From positions 68,817,754-68,881,753 of the forward strand of contig OX578139.1 of assembly GCA_951213105.1 (NCBI GenBank): 64,000 bases of DNA, in the 5' to 3' direction. Numbering within the stretch: position 1 is the stretch's first letter; every line of letters begins with the position of its first letter. Positions 10,171 to 22,080 of this stretch are shown here, one piece after another. The stretch is from Amaurobius ferox (taxonomy: Eukaryota > Arthropoda > Arachnida > Araneae > Amaurobiidae). A model generated the notes under the pieces. It was not told the DNA's origin, did no database searches, and worked only from the letters and a program-made list of their open reading frames with translations. The position numbers were made by a program, and so were the translations under genes.

Positions 10171-10365
10171 AGGAGTCTGAGAAAAATAATTCATGTCCAA
10201 AACATAAAACAAAACAATTTATGTCTATAAAATAAAGTAAAATAATTCATGTCTAAAAATATAAAAAAAAAAAGTAAATCATGTCTGAAAGATAAATTAA
10301 AATAATTAATGTCTAAAAAATGAAGCAAAATAAATCATGTTTAAACGTTATAAAGAATAATATGT
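10171..10365. repeat. Degenerate ~38-bp tandem repeat, AATTCATGTCTAAAA core
   Basis: At least five imperfect units share AATAATTCATGTC followed by AAAA/ATAAAG spacers, drifting to AATCATGTTTAAAC at the right edge. Non-coding. Confidence 0.6.
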
Positions 10366-11525
10366 TCAAGCATGAATTATGTTTAAAAAAATCAAAAGCA
10401 TTTCTCAAATCCATTTTTAAAAACAATATTATCTAATTGTGCTTCAGGGCATTCGAGATATATTTTGTTCTAAAAAAGTTTAATTTCTTTATTCGTAATT
10501 TTAAATATCCATTTTTTAATCTGTCGAAAGAACTTAAAAAGCTTAAATTCTATTAAAGTATTTTAAATAACTATTCATTCACTGTGGAATTATTTTTATA
10601 ATACTTTTATTTGTTTAAGTGAACAAAAAAAAATGTATTCGTTTTCTTTCTACAAGTTTATGATATTTTTGTAATGCCTCTTTGAAATTTTGTAGTTTAA
10701 GGCAGTGCATACTGTAAAGAAAAATTTACTTTTAAAATTGTGTAATGCCTTTAAGATGGAAGATGGCAATCATGTTGTGTTTTCCTTCTATAAACTTTTA
10801 TGTAGTTCTGAATATAATTTTTTATCTAATAATGAGAAAGGATGTATCTATTAATTTATTTTTATTTTACTTTTATTTTGTGGAAGAAGTAAGAAAGTAG
10901 TTAAGATTTCTATGCTTATTTTTAAAGATTAACACGTCGATTAAAAATTAAGCTTAACGAGGGTGTTTTTTTTCCTGTACCACCTATTCCAAACTGATAT
11001 ATCTATTTCATAGAGATTAAAATACGACATGGAAATTAATTTATTCACATTAAATGTCTAACCCAGTATTTAAACAGGGGAGAAAGAAGTTTTCGAGACA
11101 TAAAATTTCAGATATTTTGCTATGATGGTGATGTTAATTAAAGGATTATGTTTTTCATATTTTTAAATGAGCTACTCCATATATTTAAATGATTATATTT
11201 TTAATTTATTCTTTCATATTTTTAAATGATTACACTCCTACATTTGTATGACGTTAATATGACTGTCATATCAATACATACGCATATTGGCTGATTTTTA
11301 AACATAGGATTTAGAGAAAACGTCACAGATAAAAAAAAATATACGTAGTTGAGTTAGTTCGATGTCCGTAAATTTATTTTTTAACTAAATATTGCTGTGA
11401 ACACTCAGCAATTTGTTTTATGAAGTAAAACTATCTAATGCTTCTATGCACTAAACCTTAAACATTTAAAAATATTTTACATGAAAAAAGAAATCAAAAA
11501 TCAAAAACGCTAATTTTCATTTTTA
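10366..11525. other. AT-rich sequence without recognised features
   Basis: Long A/T runs and no reading frame above 60 codons. I see no repeat shared with the rest of the window here. Confidence 0.3.
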
Positions 11526-12458
11526 CTTTCCTTATATGCAATAATGTATAAGAAAAGTATTGTGACGGTGTCGAAAATTCGAATTCGAGTTTTCCACCGG
11601 AGAGCACATTTCAAGCATCCCTGATCACGAATCGAACATTTTTGAAGTGATGTCTGTCTCTCTCTCTCTCTCTCTGTGAGTCAGTGAATCTGTGGAGACG
11701 ATAACTGACGAACGAATGGACCAATTCGAACGAAATTTGGTACAAAAATTACAATCCGTAAATACTGGAAGCCTATTGTTTTTATACGCAATCGAATGTT
11801 CAGAACCACTCCTAAATTTTCGAGTGAAATTTTAAAAAATTCACCAAAAAATCAAAATCTCTAATAAAGTTACGCAAATAGACATTTCTTATGTAATTTT
11901 TCCTTAGAAAACGATTGACATAAATTTTAGAACGCTAACAAGAACCGTTCTCGAGATATTGCACATTTTTCAAAAAAATTATCAAAAAACCATATAAAAT
12001 AAAAAAGAAATATTTCCTATTGAGAAACATGTTCACTTTACATATGTAATACCATGCGATAAATTTGGTGACATCATTCTGGTGGATCTTGCTCGTTCCA
12101 TTCATGAAAAAAGATCCTTTTAGTAATACTTTTGTATTTGAACGCCAATAGTCATTTATCTGCTATAAAAATAAATTATTTCTTCGTCCATAACGCTTGG
12201 CGAGATTTTGGTGACGAATTTGGCGTATTGTATCCAACTTGGCGACTTTTTTAAATGTTACCATATCAAAGAAATCTCGCCAAATGGATAAAAATGACGC
12301 TAAATCAATGAAAATAACGACTATTTAACGAAAATTCAATATCTTGGAAAAAATATAGCTACTATAAGAATAACCTATTTTATTTTTACTGTAAACGTAG
12401 TAAATACATTGTATTATATAAGGAAAGTCATGTGCTGCCCTCATCAGATTTTTTTTTT
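11526..12458 (+). mobile_element. R2 element, copy a, near full length (Helentron-associated-like)
   Basis: The 5' palindrome CTTTCCTTATATGC...TATAAGAAAAG is followed by TATTGTGACGG, TCGAAAATTCG, a short TCTC tract, a conserved block (GAACGAATGGACCAATTCG, AATTTGGTACAAAAAT) and TGGCGA/CGCCAA-rich sequence. The 3' end is TATAAGGAAAGTCATGTG, which inverts the 5' CTTTCCTTATA, then a small hairpin (ATGTG/TCAT) and CAGATTTTT. About 930 bp with no coding capacity. Four other R2 copies follow this plan. Assignment to Helentron-type non-autonomous elements is inference from structure. Confidence 0.7.
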
Positions 12459-12749
12459 AAATCAAACAAACATATTTTATGAACATATTTTTCAAAAGTT
12501 AGAACTTATAGGTTTGGTGCCCTCATGCTCATTAGTTCAATATGTATATTACTTTATAAGAAAATAGGATGATCAATTTTGTAATCTTGCAGACTGACAC
12601 TAAAACTTAAAACAGATGAAACGTGGTTAAAGACATGTAAAAATGGGGAAAATCAGATGCATACAAATGCACTTTTTATCACAGTATGTTTAATTTACAT
12701 CCGATTTTGAAGAAATTTGCTTTAAATTTATACTAAAAATATAATATGG

Positions 12750-13085
12750 TGTTGTAAAGGTGTCGGAACGAAAACGAAGCATCTTTTGATAAAAACAACA
12801 AGTTTTATTCTTAACTTGTAGAAGTCATTAAATAACATCCATTAACGTAATTTACAATAATAAATCAGAATGTACATGACCTACCCTTCGCAGCATCATC
12901 TGCATCCACGCACGCCATGGTACACGTACCAACTCGTACCATATCCCACCCTCTCCTCTCTTGTTCTTTGCACTTCGGCTATTTATAACCCGGTTGCCAG
13001 TACCCCCTACCGTCCGGAATCTGCGCGGCTGCTATTCAAATTTCGACTCTTCTTTCCCCGGGGAAGAAACTGCTTGAAAAATAAG
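12750..13085 (-). mobile_element. Probable LTR (solo or fragment), minus strand
   Basis: On the minus strand a TATA box (TTATAAATAGCC, near 12980) lies upstream of a GT/AG-rich leader, and AAGAATAAAAC (polyadenylation signal, near 12810) precedes the end TTTACAACA, i.e. plus-strand TGTTGTAAAGG at 12750. This promoter-then-polyA order within ~350 bp is typical of LTRs. The upstream limit and a target duplication could not be fixed, so a promoterless gene fragment is not excluded. A strong hairpin adjoins it at 13086. Confidence 0.4.
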
Positions 13086-13129
13086 ACGTGAGAATAGAAA
13101 CTGTTTAACGACTGTTTCTATTCTCACGT
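13086..13129. repeat. Perfect 16-bp inverted repeat with 12-nt loop
   Basis: ACGTGAGAATAGAAAC at 13086-13101 is exactly mirrored by GTTTCTATTCTCACGT at 13114-13129. It sits at the edge of the LTR-like segment. It could be an element terminus, a snap-back insertion scar or a small-RNA hairpin; sequence alone does not decide. Confidence 0.85.
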
Positions 13130-13953
13130 AGTTTAATGAAATTTAAAAAGTCGATATTTTAAAGGAAAAAAACGACCTGCTTTGTAACTGATACAATTTG
13201 CGATATGAATACAAAATAAATATCGCTGCTTCAACTGTTCTACATACTTTCGTATTTCAAAACAACACGCGGTGGACATGGTTCCAATTTTTTTGGCAGC
13301 CTAGCCACATTGTTGTAATAGACAATCTTGTCAGATTTAAAGGTTCCTTATTTGAAGCTCTACTCAAACAAATATACAATATATTTATCAGGCTTTCTAC
13401 AGAGCCCCTGCAATTCCTCTTACGACATCATAATCCCTAATTCACTCTAGTGGGGTCTGGATCACCTATCCAATTCACGCATGTCCAAGGAATAAAACAC
13501 ACAGTTGAAAAACTTAACTTTTATATACAAACTTAAGACAATTAAAAATACACGAATATAAAATCATAAAAATAATCCTCTAGCCAAATATAATGAAAAC
13601 ATAACGCACAAGCTTGGCGCATTTGCCAGCCAGATGAATTCAGACGGAAGCCTTTAGCTCCAAATGCAAATCTTTTGAATGACTTAGCTTGCAATAGAGG
13701 GAGAGACGGGAGCAACGCCCACTACACGTGCCAGACGTCATCAAGCAAGTCCTTTACTCAGGTTGCTGATCTTTTCTTCACCATCAACGCAATTGTGCGA
13801 AGAAACACTTCCAATGCAATCAAACGCAACCTTTGACCAAACGCAGCATTTTAGACAAAAAACGAGGGCGTGAATGGTTCACTTTGCTCAGTTACCAGCA
13901 TAAACAAACCCATCACTTATACGTGTGGTGTTTCCATTATTTTGAACAACTCC

Positions 13954-13955
<2 letters not shown>
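13130..13955. other. Unassigned sequence between LTR-like segment and AT repeats
   Basis: An 80-codon frame at 13198-13440 shows no domain. The minus strand around 13440-13560 has TATAAAAG, then TGTGTTTTATTCC and a GATCCAGACCCCAC stretch, loosely resembling an LTR end followed by leader, but I could not find a matching second LTR. Confidence 0.25.
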
Positions 13956-13998
<43 letters not shown>

Positions 13999-14012
13999 GT
14001 GTGTGTGTGTGT
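13956..14012. repeat. Compound (AT)n/(GT)n microsatellite
   Basis: AT dinucleotides with one interruption pass into GTGTGTGTGTGT. Further AT tracts lie at 14193-14256 and 14318-14339. The reading frames across them are artefacts. Confidence 0.9.
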
Positions 14013-14190
14013 CATTAAGCTGGCTTAACTGGGTAGTGGGGGTCACAATCCCCCCTGGGGAAATTTTGATACATTGTTGTTCTTTCTTTCTTCTTCATGT
14101 TTTATATAAATGCACTTCGTCGAGCTGCATTACGCCTAAGGGTATATTTTCAGAAGGATTTTTTTCAGAGAAGTTGATAAATTTTTATTA

Positions 14191-14261
<71 letters not shown>

Positions 14262-14559
14262 TTTTCGAGTTACAGCTTCTCACTTTCCTACATTGGACCT
14301 TCAAATCATTTTTTTATTATATATATATATATATATATACTCTTTAGAAAAAAACGAAGCACTATGAAGAGAGTGACTGATTTTATTGAAATTAAATATG
14401 CGCACCAGTTCATATACAGGTAATGATGAAATGATCACAAAATCAAGGCCGCAGGATTCAATGTGCAATTGCATCAATGGTTAGCAATTGCACATTGAAT
14501 TTTCAAATCAGTAATAAGTGAAATCCTCCTTGGTGGAAATGCATGCTTTCATACGTCTA

Positions 14560-15520
14560 GGTAAGGAGTGGTGAAGTTTCTAATGCCATCCTGCGATACA
14601 TTATGCCAGGCATTCCTCAATTCTGGCTTCAGATCTGCTGCATTTCGCGATTCCCTTATCTGGGGGGGCCTAACATGTCCCATACATGCTCGATTGACGA
14701 AAGGTCTGGTTACCTTACTGGACAAGGAACAGTACCAACAGCACAGAGACAGTCCACATATATGCGAGCCGTATGTGGCGTGGCATTATCGTGTTGGAAA
14801 ATTATCCCAGAATGATGTGCCATGAAGGGTAATGCATACGGTAGCAGAATTTCATATATATATAGTTGAGCTTTTAATGTTGTGCGCAAGATGACTAGGT
14901 GCGACCTGTTGTTGTTGAGACCCAGACCGTCCGACCTACCAGAAAGGTGCAAGCTAACTATTTGGACGGCCGGGTAGGTGCGACCTGTGTTAAACAAAAG
15001 CTGATTGGGACCGCTGGCCCTGGAGCCTCCACACACGTACTCGATGGTCATCTGCTGAAGAACTGAAGCGTGATTCATCGCTGAACACTATGCGATGCCT
15101 GTCTGCTGGCAATCATGATACTCGGCTACGACTCCACTCTAAAAGACTCTGTAGACGTTGTGAGGTTATGGACAGAGTTCTTGAAGGCCGCCGTGAATTT
15201 AACCCCACCTCAGCCAAGCGTCATGAGATAGCGGAAGGTACCGCGAGTGGTACAGAAGAGGCTGTAGCACGTTGGTTGGCGGACAATGATGCGGTTGGAC
15301 AAGTTCGGGCCTGTCGCACAATCATCCGATCTTGCCTCGCATTCTTGCACCTTGGCCTTCCAGAGCCTTAATTCTGCCGATGAGTTCCTTGCAGCAACCA
15401 CTGCTGCCAGCCCCTTTGCACAGCAGTGTCCGTTTAATGCAGGTGGCGACACAAAACGGACAAAAAATGACAAACGGGATGAAAATAATCCGGTCATCTC
15501 GAAATTTCGCATGCAAATTC
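14560..15520 (-). pseudogene. Tc1-like transposase, left (minus) copy, degraded
   Basis: Minus-strand translation contains VLQQMTIEYVCGG (a shifted frame over the DESRFSLS region), LRTTLKAQ, EILLPYALPFMAHHSGIIFQHDNATPHTAR with the second catalytic Asp, and CAVGTVPCPVRPDL-type sequence. N-terminal text CWQQWLLQ is recoverable near 15400, but before it the match to the plus copy fades. Several frame changes; not functional. Confidence 0.75.
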
Positions 15521-15673
15521 CTTTCTACCAGTTATGCAAATAATTAAATTTGCAAGGCCAATGAGTGTTAACTTTAGGTCATAGCGGGAGTTCCTTCTGC
15601 GCAAATAGCATCCAATAAAACAGGTTTAAAATATGGACGATTTATCTTTCCTCGTTATCGGCATTGCAGTTCC

Positions 15674-16737
15674 ATGGAGACACAAACAATAATGCCATTA
15701 CGACGTTGCTGGAGACCTTATAAGCAATTAAACGAGATCGAACGTGGTCGTGTAATCGGGATGCGTGAAACTGGCTGGTCATACCGAACAATAGGCCACC
15801 ACCTGCACCGAACGGACACTACTGTGCAAAGGTGCTGGCAGCAGTGGTTGCTGCAAAAAACTCATCGACGGAATGAAGGCTCTGGAAGGCCAAAGTGCAC
15901 AAATGCGAGACCAGATTGGATGTGCGACAGACCCAAACTGGCCCAATGGCATAATTGTCAGCCATCCAACGTGATACAGCCTTTTTCCACACCACCTGAG
16001 GTACCTTCCACCATCTCAAGCCGCTTGGCTGAGGTGAGGTTACGCTCGCGGCGGCCTTTGAGACGTCTGTATAAACCCCACACCATCGACATAGTCGTTT
16101 GGAGTGGTGTCGTAGTTGAGTATCTTGGCTGCCATCATTCTGGCATCGCATAGTGCTCAGCGATGAGTCACGCTTCAGTCTTTCAGCAGATGACCATCGG
16201 GTACGTGTGTGGAGGCGCCGGGTCAGAGGTCTCAATCAGCCTTTGTTTTACACAGGCACACAGTCATTTCCCCCGGTATGATGGTGTGAGGTTCAATCCC
16301 TTACGACAGCATATCGCCCTAGTCATCCTGCCTACAACTTTAATAGCTCAACGATATGATGAAATCCTGCGGCCGTTTGCGTTACCCTTCATGGCACGTC
16401 ATTCTGGGGCTATTTCCCAACAAGATAATATCACGCCACATACGGCTCACTTATCTGTGAACTGTATCCGTGCTGTTGTTACTGTTCCTTGGCCAGCAAG
16501 GTCACCAGACTTTTCGCCAATCGAGCATGTGTGGGACATGCTAGGCCCCAGATCCAGATTCGGGCACCCCGAAATGTAGCAGATCTAGAGCAACAATTGA
16601 GGAATACCTTGCAGAATGTATCGCAGGATGATATTAGGAAACTTTATCACTCTCTAACTAGATGTATAAGAGCAGGCATTGCCGCTAAGGGGTGTTTCAC
16701 CAACTACAGATTTGAAAATTCAATGTGCAATTGCTAA
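15674..16737 (+). pseudogene. Tc1-like transposase, right (plus) copy, few lesions
   Basis: The N-terminal helix-turn-helix reads LNEIERGRVIGMRETGWSYR TIGHHLHRTDTTVQRCWQQW (residues ~20-60). Later frames give SDESRFSLSADDHRVRVW (first Asp), LPFMARHSGAISQQDNITPHTA (second Asp) and ARSPDFSPIEHVWDML (Glu), then LEQQLRNTLQNVSQDDIRKL. Between the second Asp and Glu there are 32 residues, against 34 in classical Tc1. At least two frameshifts and one stop separate the parts. Best preserved transposase in the window. Confidence 0.85.
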
Positions 16738-16867
16738 CCATTGATGGATCCTTCGGACTTGATTTTGTAATCATTTTATTACCTGTGTTTAAGCTGTGCG
16801 CATATACAATTTCAATGAAAACAGTAACTTTGTTCATGGTGCTTCGTTGTTGTTTTTTTGCATAAGA

Positions 16868-17812
<945 letters not shown>

Positions 17813-18097
17813 TAGCTCTTTAGTTTAAGATAGAAATCTACAATTTTGGGAAGTAAGTTTTAAGAATACGTAAATTTGAATTTAGGAAGGAAAAAAATCG
17901 ATTTTTCGAGGCTAATTTTTAAATTTTTGTGTAACGACCCAAATCGAAACTTATGGAAATGCTAAAACAAAAATTATTATACATATATTTTCAACATCGC
18001 ACATAATAAAGATAAAATTTTAAAAGTTCAAAAGATGAGTTCATTTGAGTCACTACAAATGATGCAACTCTTACATACAACACTTATGTATATAAGG
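17813..18097. other. AT-rich spacer, no recognised feature
   Basis: No repeat or frame above background. Ends in a partial palindrome TATGTATATAAGGAATCCTT that blends into the next R2. Confidence 0.25.
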
Positions 18098-19011
18098 AAT
18101 CCTTATATACATAATGTATAAGGAAAGTATTGAGACGGAGTCGAAAATTTGAATTCGAGTTTTCGACGGGAGAGCACGTTTCAAGCATCCCTGATCACGA
18201 ATCGAACATTTTTGAGGTGATGTCTGTGTGTCTGTGTGTTAAAGTATGTGTGAGTGCGTGTGTGTGTGGAAGTATGTATGTGTGTTTATGTGTGTGTCCG
18301 TGTGTGTGTGTGTAGCAGTGAGTCTGTGGAGCCGACATCTCAGGAACGAATGGAGGGATTCGAATGAAATTTGGTACAAAAATCACAATCTGGAAGCCTA
18401 TTGTTTTTAAACGCAATCGAATGTTCGGAATCCAACTAAATTTTCAAATGAAATTTTGAAAAAATCATCAAGAAATACAAAGCTTTAATAAAGTTAAGCA
18501 AATAGACATTTCTGATGTAAATTTTTCTTAGAAAACGATTCACACAAAGTGTAGAAGGCTAGCATTAACCGTTCTCGAGATATTGCATTTGTTTCAAATA
18601 AATTTATCAAGAAATGAAGTAAAATAAAATGAAATATTAACTCTTAAGAAACATGTTCACTTTTCATATGTAATATCATGCGATAAATTTAGTGACATCA
18701 TTCTCGTAGATCTAACTCGTTCCATTCACGAGAAAAGATATTTTGAGTAATACTTTTATATTTGAACGCCAATAGTGTCATTTATCTACTGTAAGAATTA
18801 CTTTTTTTTCCGTCCATAACGCTTGGCGAGATTTTGGTAACGAATTTGGCAGAATGTCGCCAAGATGGCGACTTTTAAAATGCTGTCAAATTAACGAAAA
18901 TCTCGCCAAATGGATAAAGATGGCGCTAAATCAATGAAAATGACTACTTATTGCAGAAAATTCAATATCTTGGAAAGAATATTAGTATCTACTATAAGAA
19001 TAGCATTTTTA
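18098..19011 (+). mobile_element. R2 element, copy c, 3' end lost
   Basis: Starts CCTTATATACATAATGTATA, has TCGAAAATTTG, GAATTCGAG, a GTGTGT tract and the GAACGAATGG block, and runs to CTACTATAAGAATAGCATTTTT. The last ~75 bp (subterminal GGAAAG and the hairpin) are absent and copy d begins immediately. Confidence 0.75.
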
Positions 19012-19958
19012 CTTTCCTTATATACATAATGTATTAGGAAAGTATTGTGACGGGGTCGAAAATTCGAGTTTTCGATGGGAAAGCACCTTTCAAGCATCCT
19101 GATCACGAATCAAATATTTTTGAAGTGATGCCTGTGTGCGTCTGAGTATGTGTGTGTGAAAGTATGTGTGTTTGTGTGTGTCAGTGAGTCTGTGGAGACG
19201 ATAACCGACGAACGAATGAATCGATTCGAACGAAATTTGGTACAAAAATCACAATTCATAAACACTGGAAGCCTATTGTTCTTATACGCAATCGAATGTA
19301 CAGACCGCCCCCCCTCCTAAATTTCCGAATGAAAATTTGAAAAAAATCGTCAAAAAACCCAAACCGCAAAAAAAGTTACTCAAATAGACATATCTTATGT
19401 GATTTTTCATTAGAAAACGATTGGCATAAATTTTAGAGCGTTAACATGAATCGTTCTCGAGATATTGCACATTTTTCAAAAAATTATCAAAAGTTATATA
19501 AAATAAAAAAAATATTTCCTATTGAGAAACATATTCACTTTTCAGATGTAATACCATGCGATAAATTTGGTGACATCATTCTCGTGGATCTAGCTCGTTC
19601 CATTCACGAAAAGATATACTTTGGTTAATACTTTTGTATTTGAACGCCAATAGTCATTTATCCGCTGTAAGAATATCTTATTTCACCGTCCATAACGCTT
19701 TACGAGATTTTGATGAAGAATTTGGCGGAATGTTGCCAACTTGTCGAAATTTTTAATTGTTGCCAAATTAACAAAAATCTCGCCAAATTAATAAAGATGA
19801 CGCTAAATCAATGAATATGACGACTAATTGAAGAAAATGCAATATCGTGGAAAGAATATAAGTATCTACTATAAGAATAACATTTTTTTAAACTGTAAAA
19901 GTAGTAAATTCATTGCTTTATATAAGGAAAGTCATGTGCTGCCCACATCAGATTTTTT
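19012..19958 (+). mobile_element. R2 element, copy d, full length
   Basis: The 5' palindrome CTTTCCTTATATACATAATG is followed by GTATTAGGAAAG, a GTGTG tract, the block AATTTGGTACAAAAATCACA, CGCCAAA motifs and the 3' end TATAAGGAAAGTCATGTGCT plus GCCCACATCAGATTTT. Five-base stem ATGTG/CACAT with loop CTGCC near the end. A 60-codon frame inside is not credible. Confidence 0.75.
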
Positions 19959-20960
19959 TTATTTGATGCAGTTTATGACACGTTATATGAATACAATATA
20001 GAAAATAGTCTTCAAATCATAAACATTCCTTTTTAATTGATGCAATTTATAGCACCTGAAATGGAAATAGTCTTAATATAGTAACTTTTCTATATACTTT
20101 TGTATTTTAAAACAATACCACTCATACTAAAATAAGTAATCCACATAATAAGAGGCAATAGCATTATAAAACATATTAAATTCAAAAATGAAAAATTTCT
20201 CTATAATAAAAATCATCTTATTAATGCATATTTTTCGAACATTGTTTTACGCATACAATCCCCTGAGTATGCCTCAAGGGAAAATGAAACATGCTTCCTT
20301 TAGAAAAATGTTATTTCTTTATCCATACTTTTAAGTTTATTAAATTGCGTCAAAATGTCTAGAAAAAAGGATCTTATTAAAATTTGAAAAATTAATATTT
20401 ATTTTTTACGTATTCAATAACAGAAAATATTTTTATAATCCTCTTATTTAGTTACGTAAATCCAAAAATAAAATGATAACACATCTTTCAATTTTTTGCT
20501 TTGTATTACTAGGTTATTCTTTGAATATATTTATTGGCTTTGTTGACTTTTTGAGCATGTTTCTGACAAAGGAATTGCTTTTAGCAATTCTGCAATGCCA
20601 CTGGTGGATTGCTATCGAGTGCATTACAAAATTAATTTATTATATGCTTCATCTTTTATTAACTGTTTGAAAGTATTTTGTAACGACATATGTAAAAATA
20701 TATATTTACGTGCAGTATGGAATGTATCGCATTTGTTTCGAAAAAATTTTGGAACAGAAATTACGATTTATAGCATGGGGGATGTGGTGCTCAATAATAT
20801 ATGTGGTAAAACAATAAAATCATTTTTTTTATATTCCTTTTAATTTGAATGTGCAAGGAAAAAGTATTTTTTTAGAAAGCCATGAACTATGTATTTACTA
20901 GATTTAGTAACCAGATTGTATAATTTTGATACATTGGATGTTAAGAAAATTATCGGTTTT
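19959..20960. other. AT-rich stretch, no recognised gene
   Basis: Frames at 20473-20670 and 20595-20843 (65 and 82 codons, plus strand) overlap and have no motif I recognise; the second contains several Cys (KVFCNDICKN) and could be a decayed exon. No support beyond openness. Confidence 0.25.
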
Positions 20961-20984
20961 GAATATTATCGACCAATATTGATT

Positions 20985-21118
20985 TTATTCTATTTTTTTT
21001 TATTATTGGCTAATTGTGTTTACCACTACCTAATTTTGATTTTCATTGGCAAATTTTGTTTATTATTGGGGGGAATATTTGTTTATTATTGGCTAATTTT
21101 GACTATTATTAGCAAATT
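20985..21118 (+). repeat. Minisatellite TTATTATTGGCAAATTTT, left part
   Basis: Imperfect units of TTTATTATTGG, CTAATTTTGACTATTATT and GGCAAATTTTG repeat. The same minisatellite resumes at 22545-22715, so the PLE pair between them split it or inserted into it. Confidence 0.7.
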
Positions 21119-21193
21119 TAGCAAAATTAAACACACATCCATAACAGAAGGTCTTTATTTCACTTCCTTAAGACGTACAAAAGTTTAAAACAG

Positions 21194-21235
21194 GCCATAG
21201 CGCTTTCGAGCATAAGTATGCTCTTCATCAGTGGC
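21194..21235 (-). ncRNA. Hammerhead ribozyme, type I-like, left arm
   Basis: On the minus strand: stem I GCCA, core CTGATGA, one extra A, stem II GAGCAT/ATGCTC with loop ACTT, core GAAA, minimal palindromic stem III GCGC, cleavage triplet CTA, then UGGC closing stem I. All invariant core bases are present. The very short stem III is as described for PLE hammerheads, thought to act as dimers. Identical in its core to the right-arm copy. Confidence 0.8.
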
Positions 21236-21439
21236 TACACGGAAATAAAGTTTGAATCGTTCATATATAGACCAGATATAGCGCCAAAATTTGCATAAAT
21301 ACAATCCACAAACGAATCTGCGTCTAGACAAGGATAAACCGTAAAAAAAATTTCAAAAATTTTAACAACAAAAGAACAGCATATTAAATTACAATTTAAT
21401 TACAGAAATTGAAAAAAAAGGGTAGGGTGGCAATCAAGC

Positions 21440-21990
21440 ATAATCCCAAAGAGGAAGACGTCAAAGATATCTTTGCAGAGACTTGAATTGCAGGGAGTCG
21501 AGAATGAGTCGCCAAGCGTAACTCAAATTCATAACAGGGTCAAAATTACAAACGGACTCACGGTAAATATAAATAAAAAGGGATTCAAAAAGGAGAATAT
21601 CACGAGGGTTATTACAACGCGTCAAAAGGAAAGTTTTCAAAAAGAGGCTGAAAATTATCTTTAACAACAAATTGAGCAAGAGCCGTAGAAAGTTTACTTT
21701 CCCTGACATCCCGAGCATGTTCTGCTAAACGGATGCCAACGGTGCGTTTAGTACTTCCAATATGAAATTTAAAATTACCAGCGGTGGACAACAGGGGAAC
21801 AACATACACCCCAGCAAAGCTTTTAAAGTCGTCCCTATCACCCAGTTTATCAGACCGAATACGGTTAAATAAAGAAGAAATATTAGAATGTTCAGGTCTG
21901 AAACCAAACTCAGAACAAAATTGGATAAAAGGGCGGAAAATCGTAGGATTGTATGGAAAACCAGACCTGTAAGTCAAACGGTCTTTAAGG
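21440..21990 (-). pseudogene. PLE C-terminal GIY-YIG endonuclease domain
   Basis: The frame at 21612-21977 reads IFRPFIQFCSEFGFRPEHSN, FAGVYVVPL (GIY-like), FKFHIGSTKR (YIG-like, with His for Tyr) and VGIRLAEHARDV, where Arg and Glu/His match the catalytic helix of GIY-YIG nucleases. After a frameshift, minus frames continue through RESVCNFDPVMNLSYAWRLI to LDSLQFKSLQ. This is the endonuclease that primes target DNA in canonical PLEs. The RT domain is absent, so this is a 5'-truncated copy. Confidence 0.8.
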
Positions 21991-22013
21991 CAATAAGTTT
22001 AGTATCAAAAATG

Positions 22014-22080
22014 GTATATTTACGGCGAACTTGGAAGAAAAACTTGAAAGAAATTTTTTTCTTCCAAGTTCGCCGTAAAT
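22014..22080. repeat. Hairpin at the centre of the PLE pair
   Basis: TATATTTACGGCGAACTTGG AAGAAA is mirrored by TTTCTTCCAAGTTCGCCGTA AATATA around a ~14-base loop. On the minus strand it encodes SSKFAVNIP of the PLE. The mirror arises because the second copy starts at the same coding point in the opposite direction. Confidence 0.85.

Noticed and set aside
13086..13129. A microRNA precursor in the perfect hairpin
   Set aside because: The arms are only 16 bp with a 12-base loop, shorter than a usual precursor, and perfect pairing suggests a recent inverted duplication.
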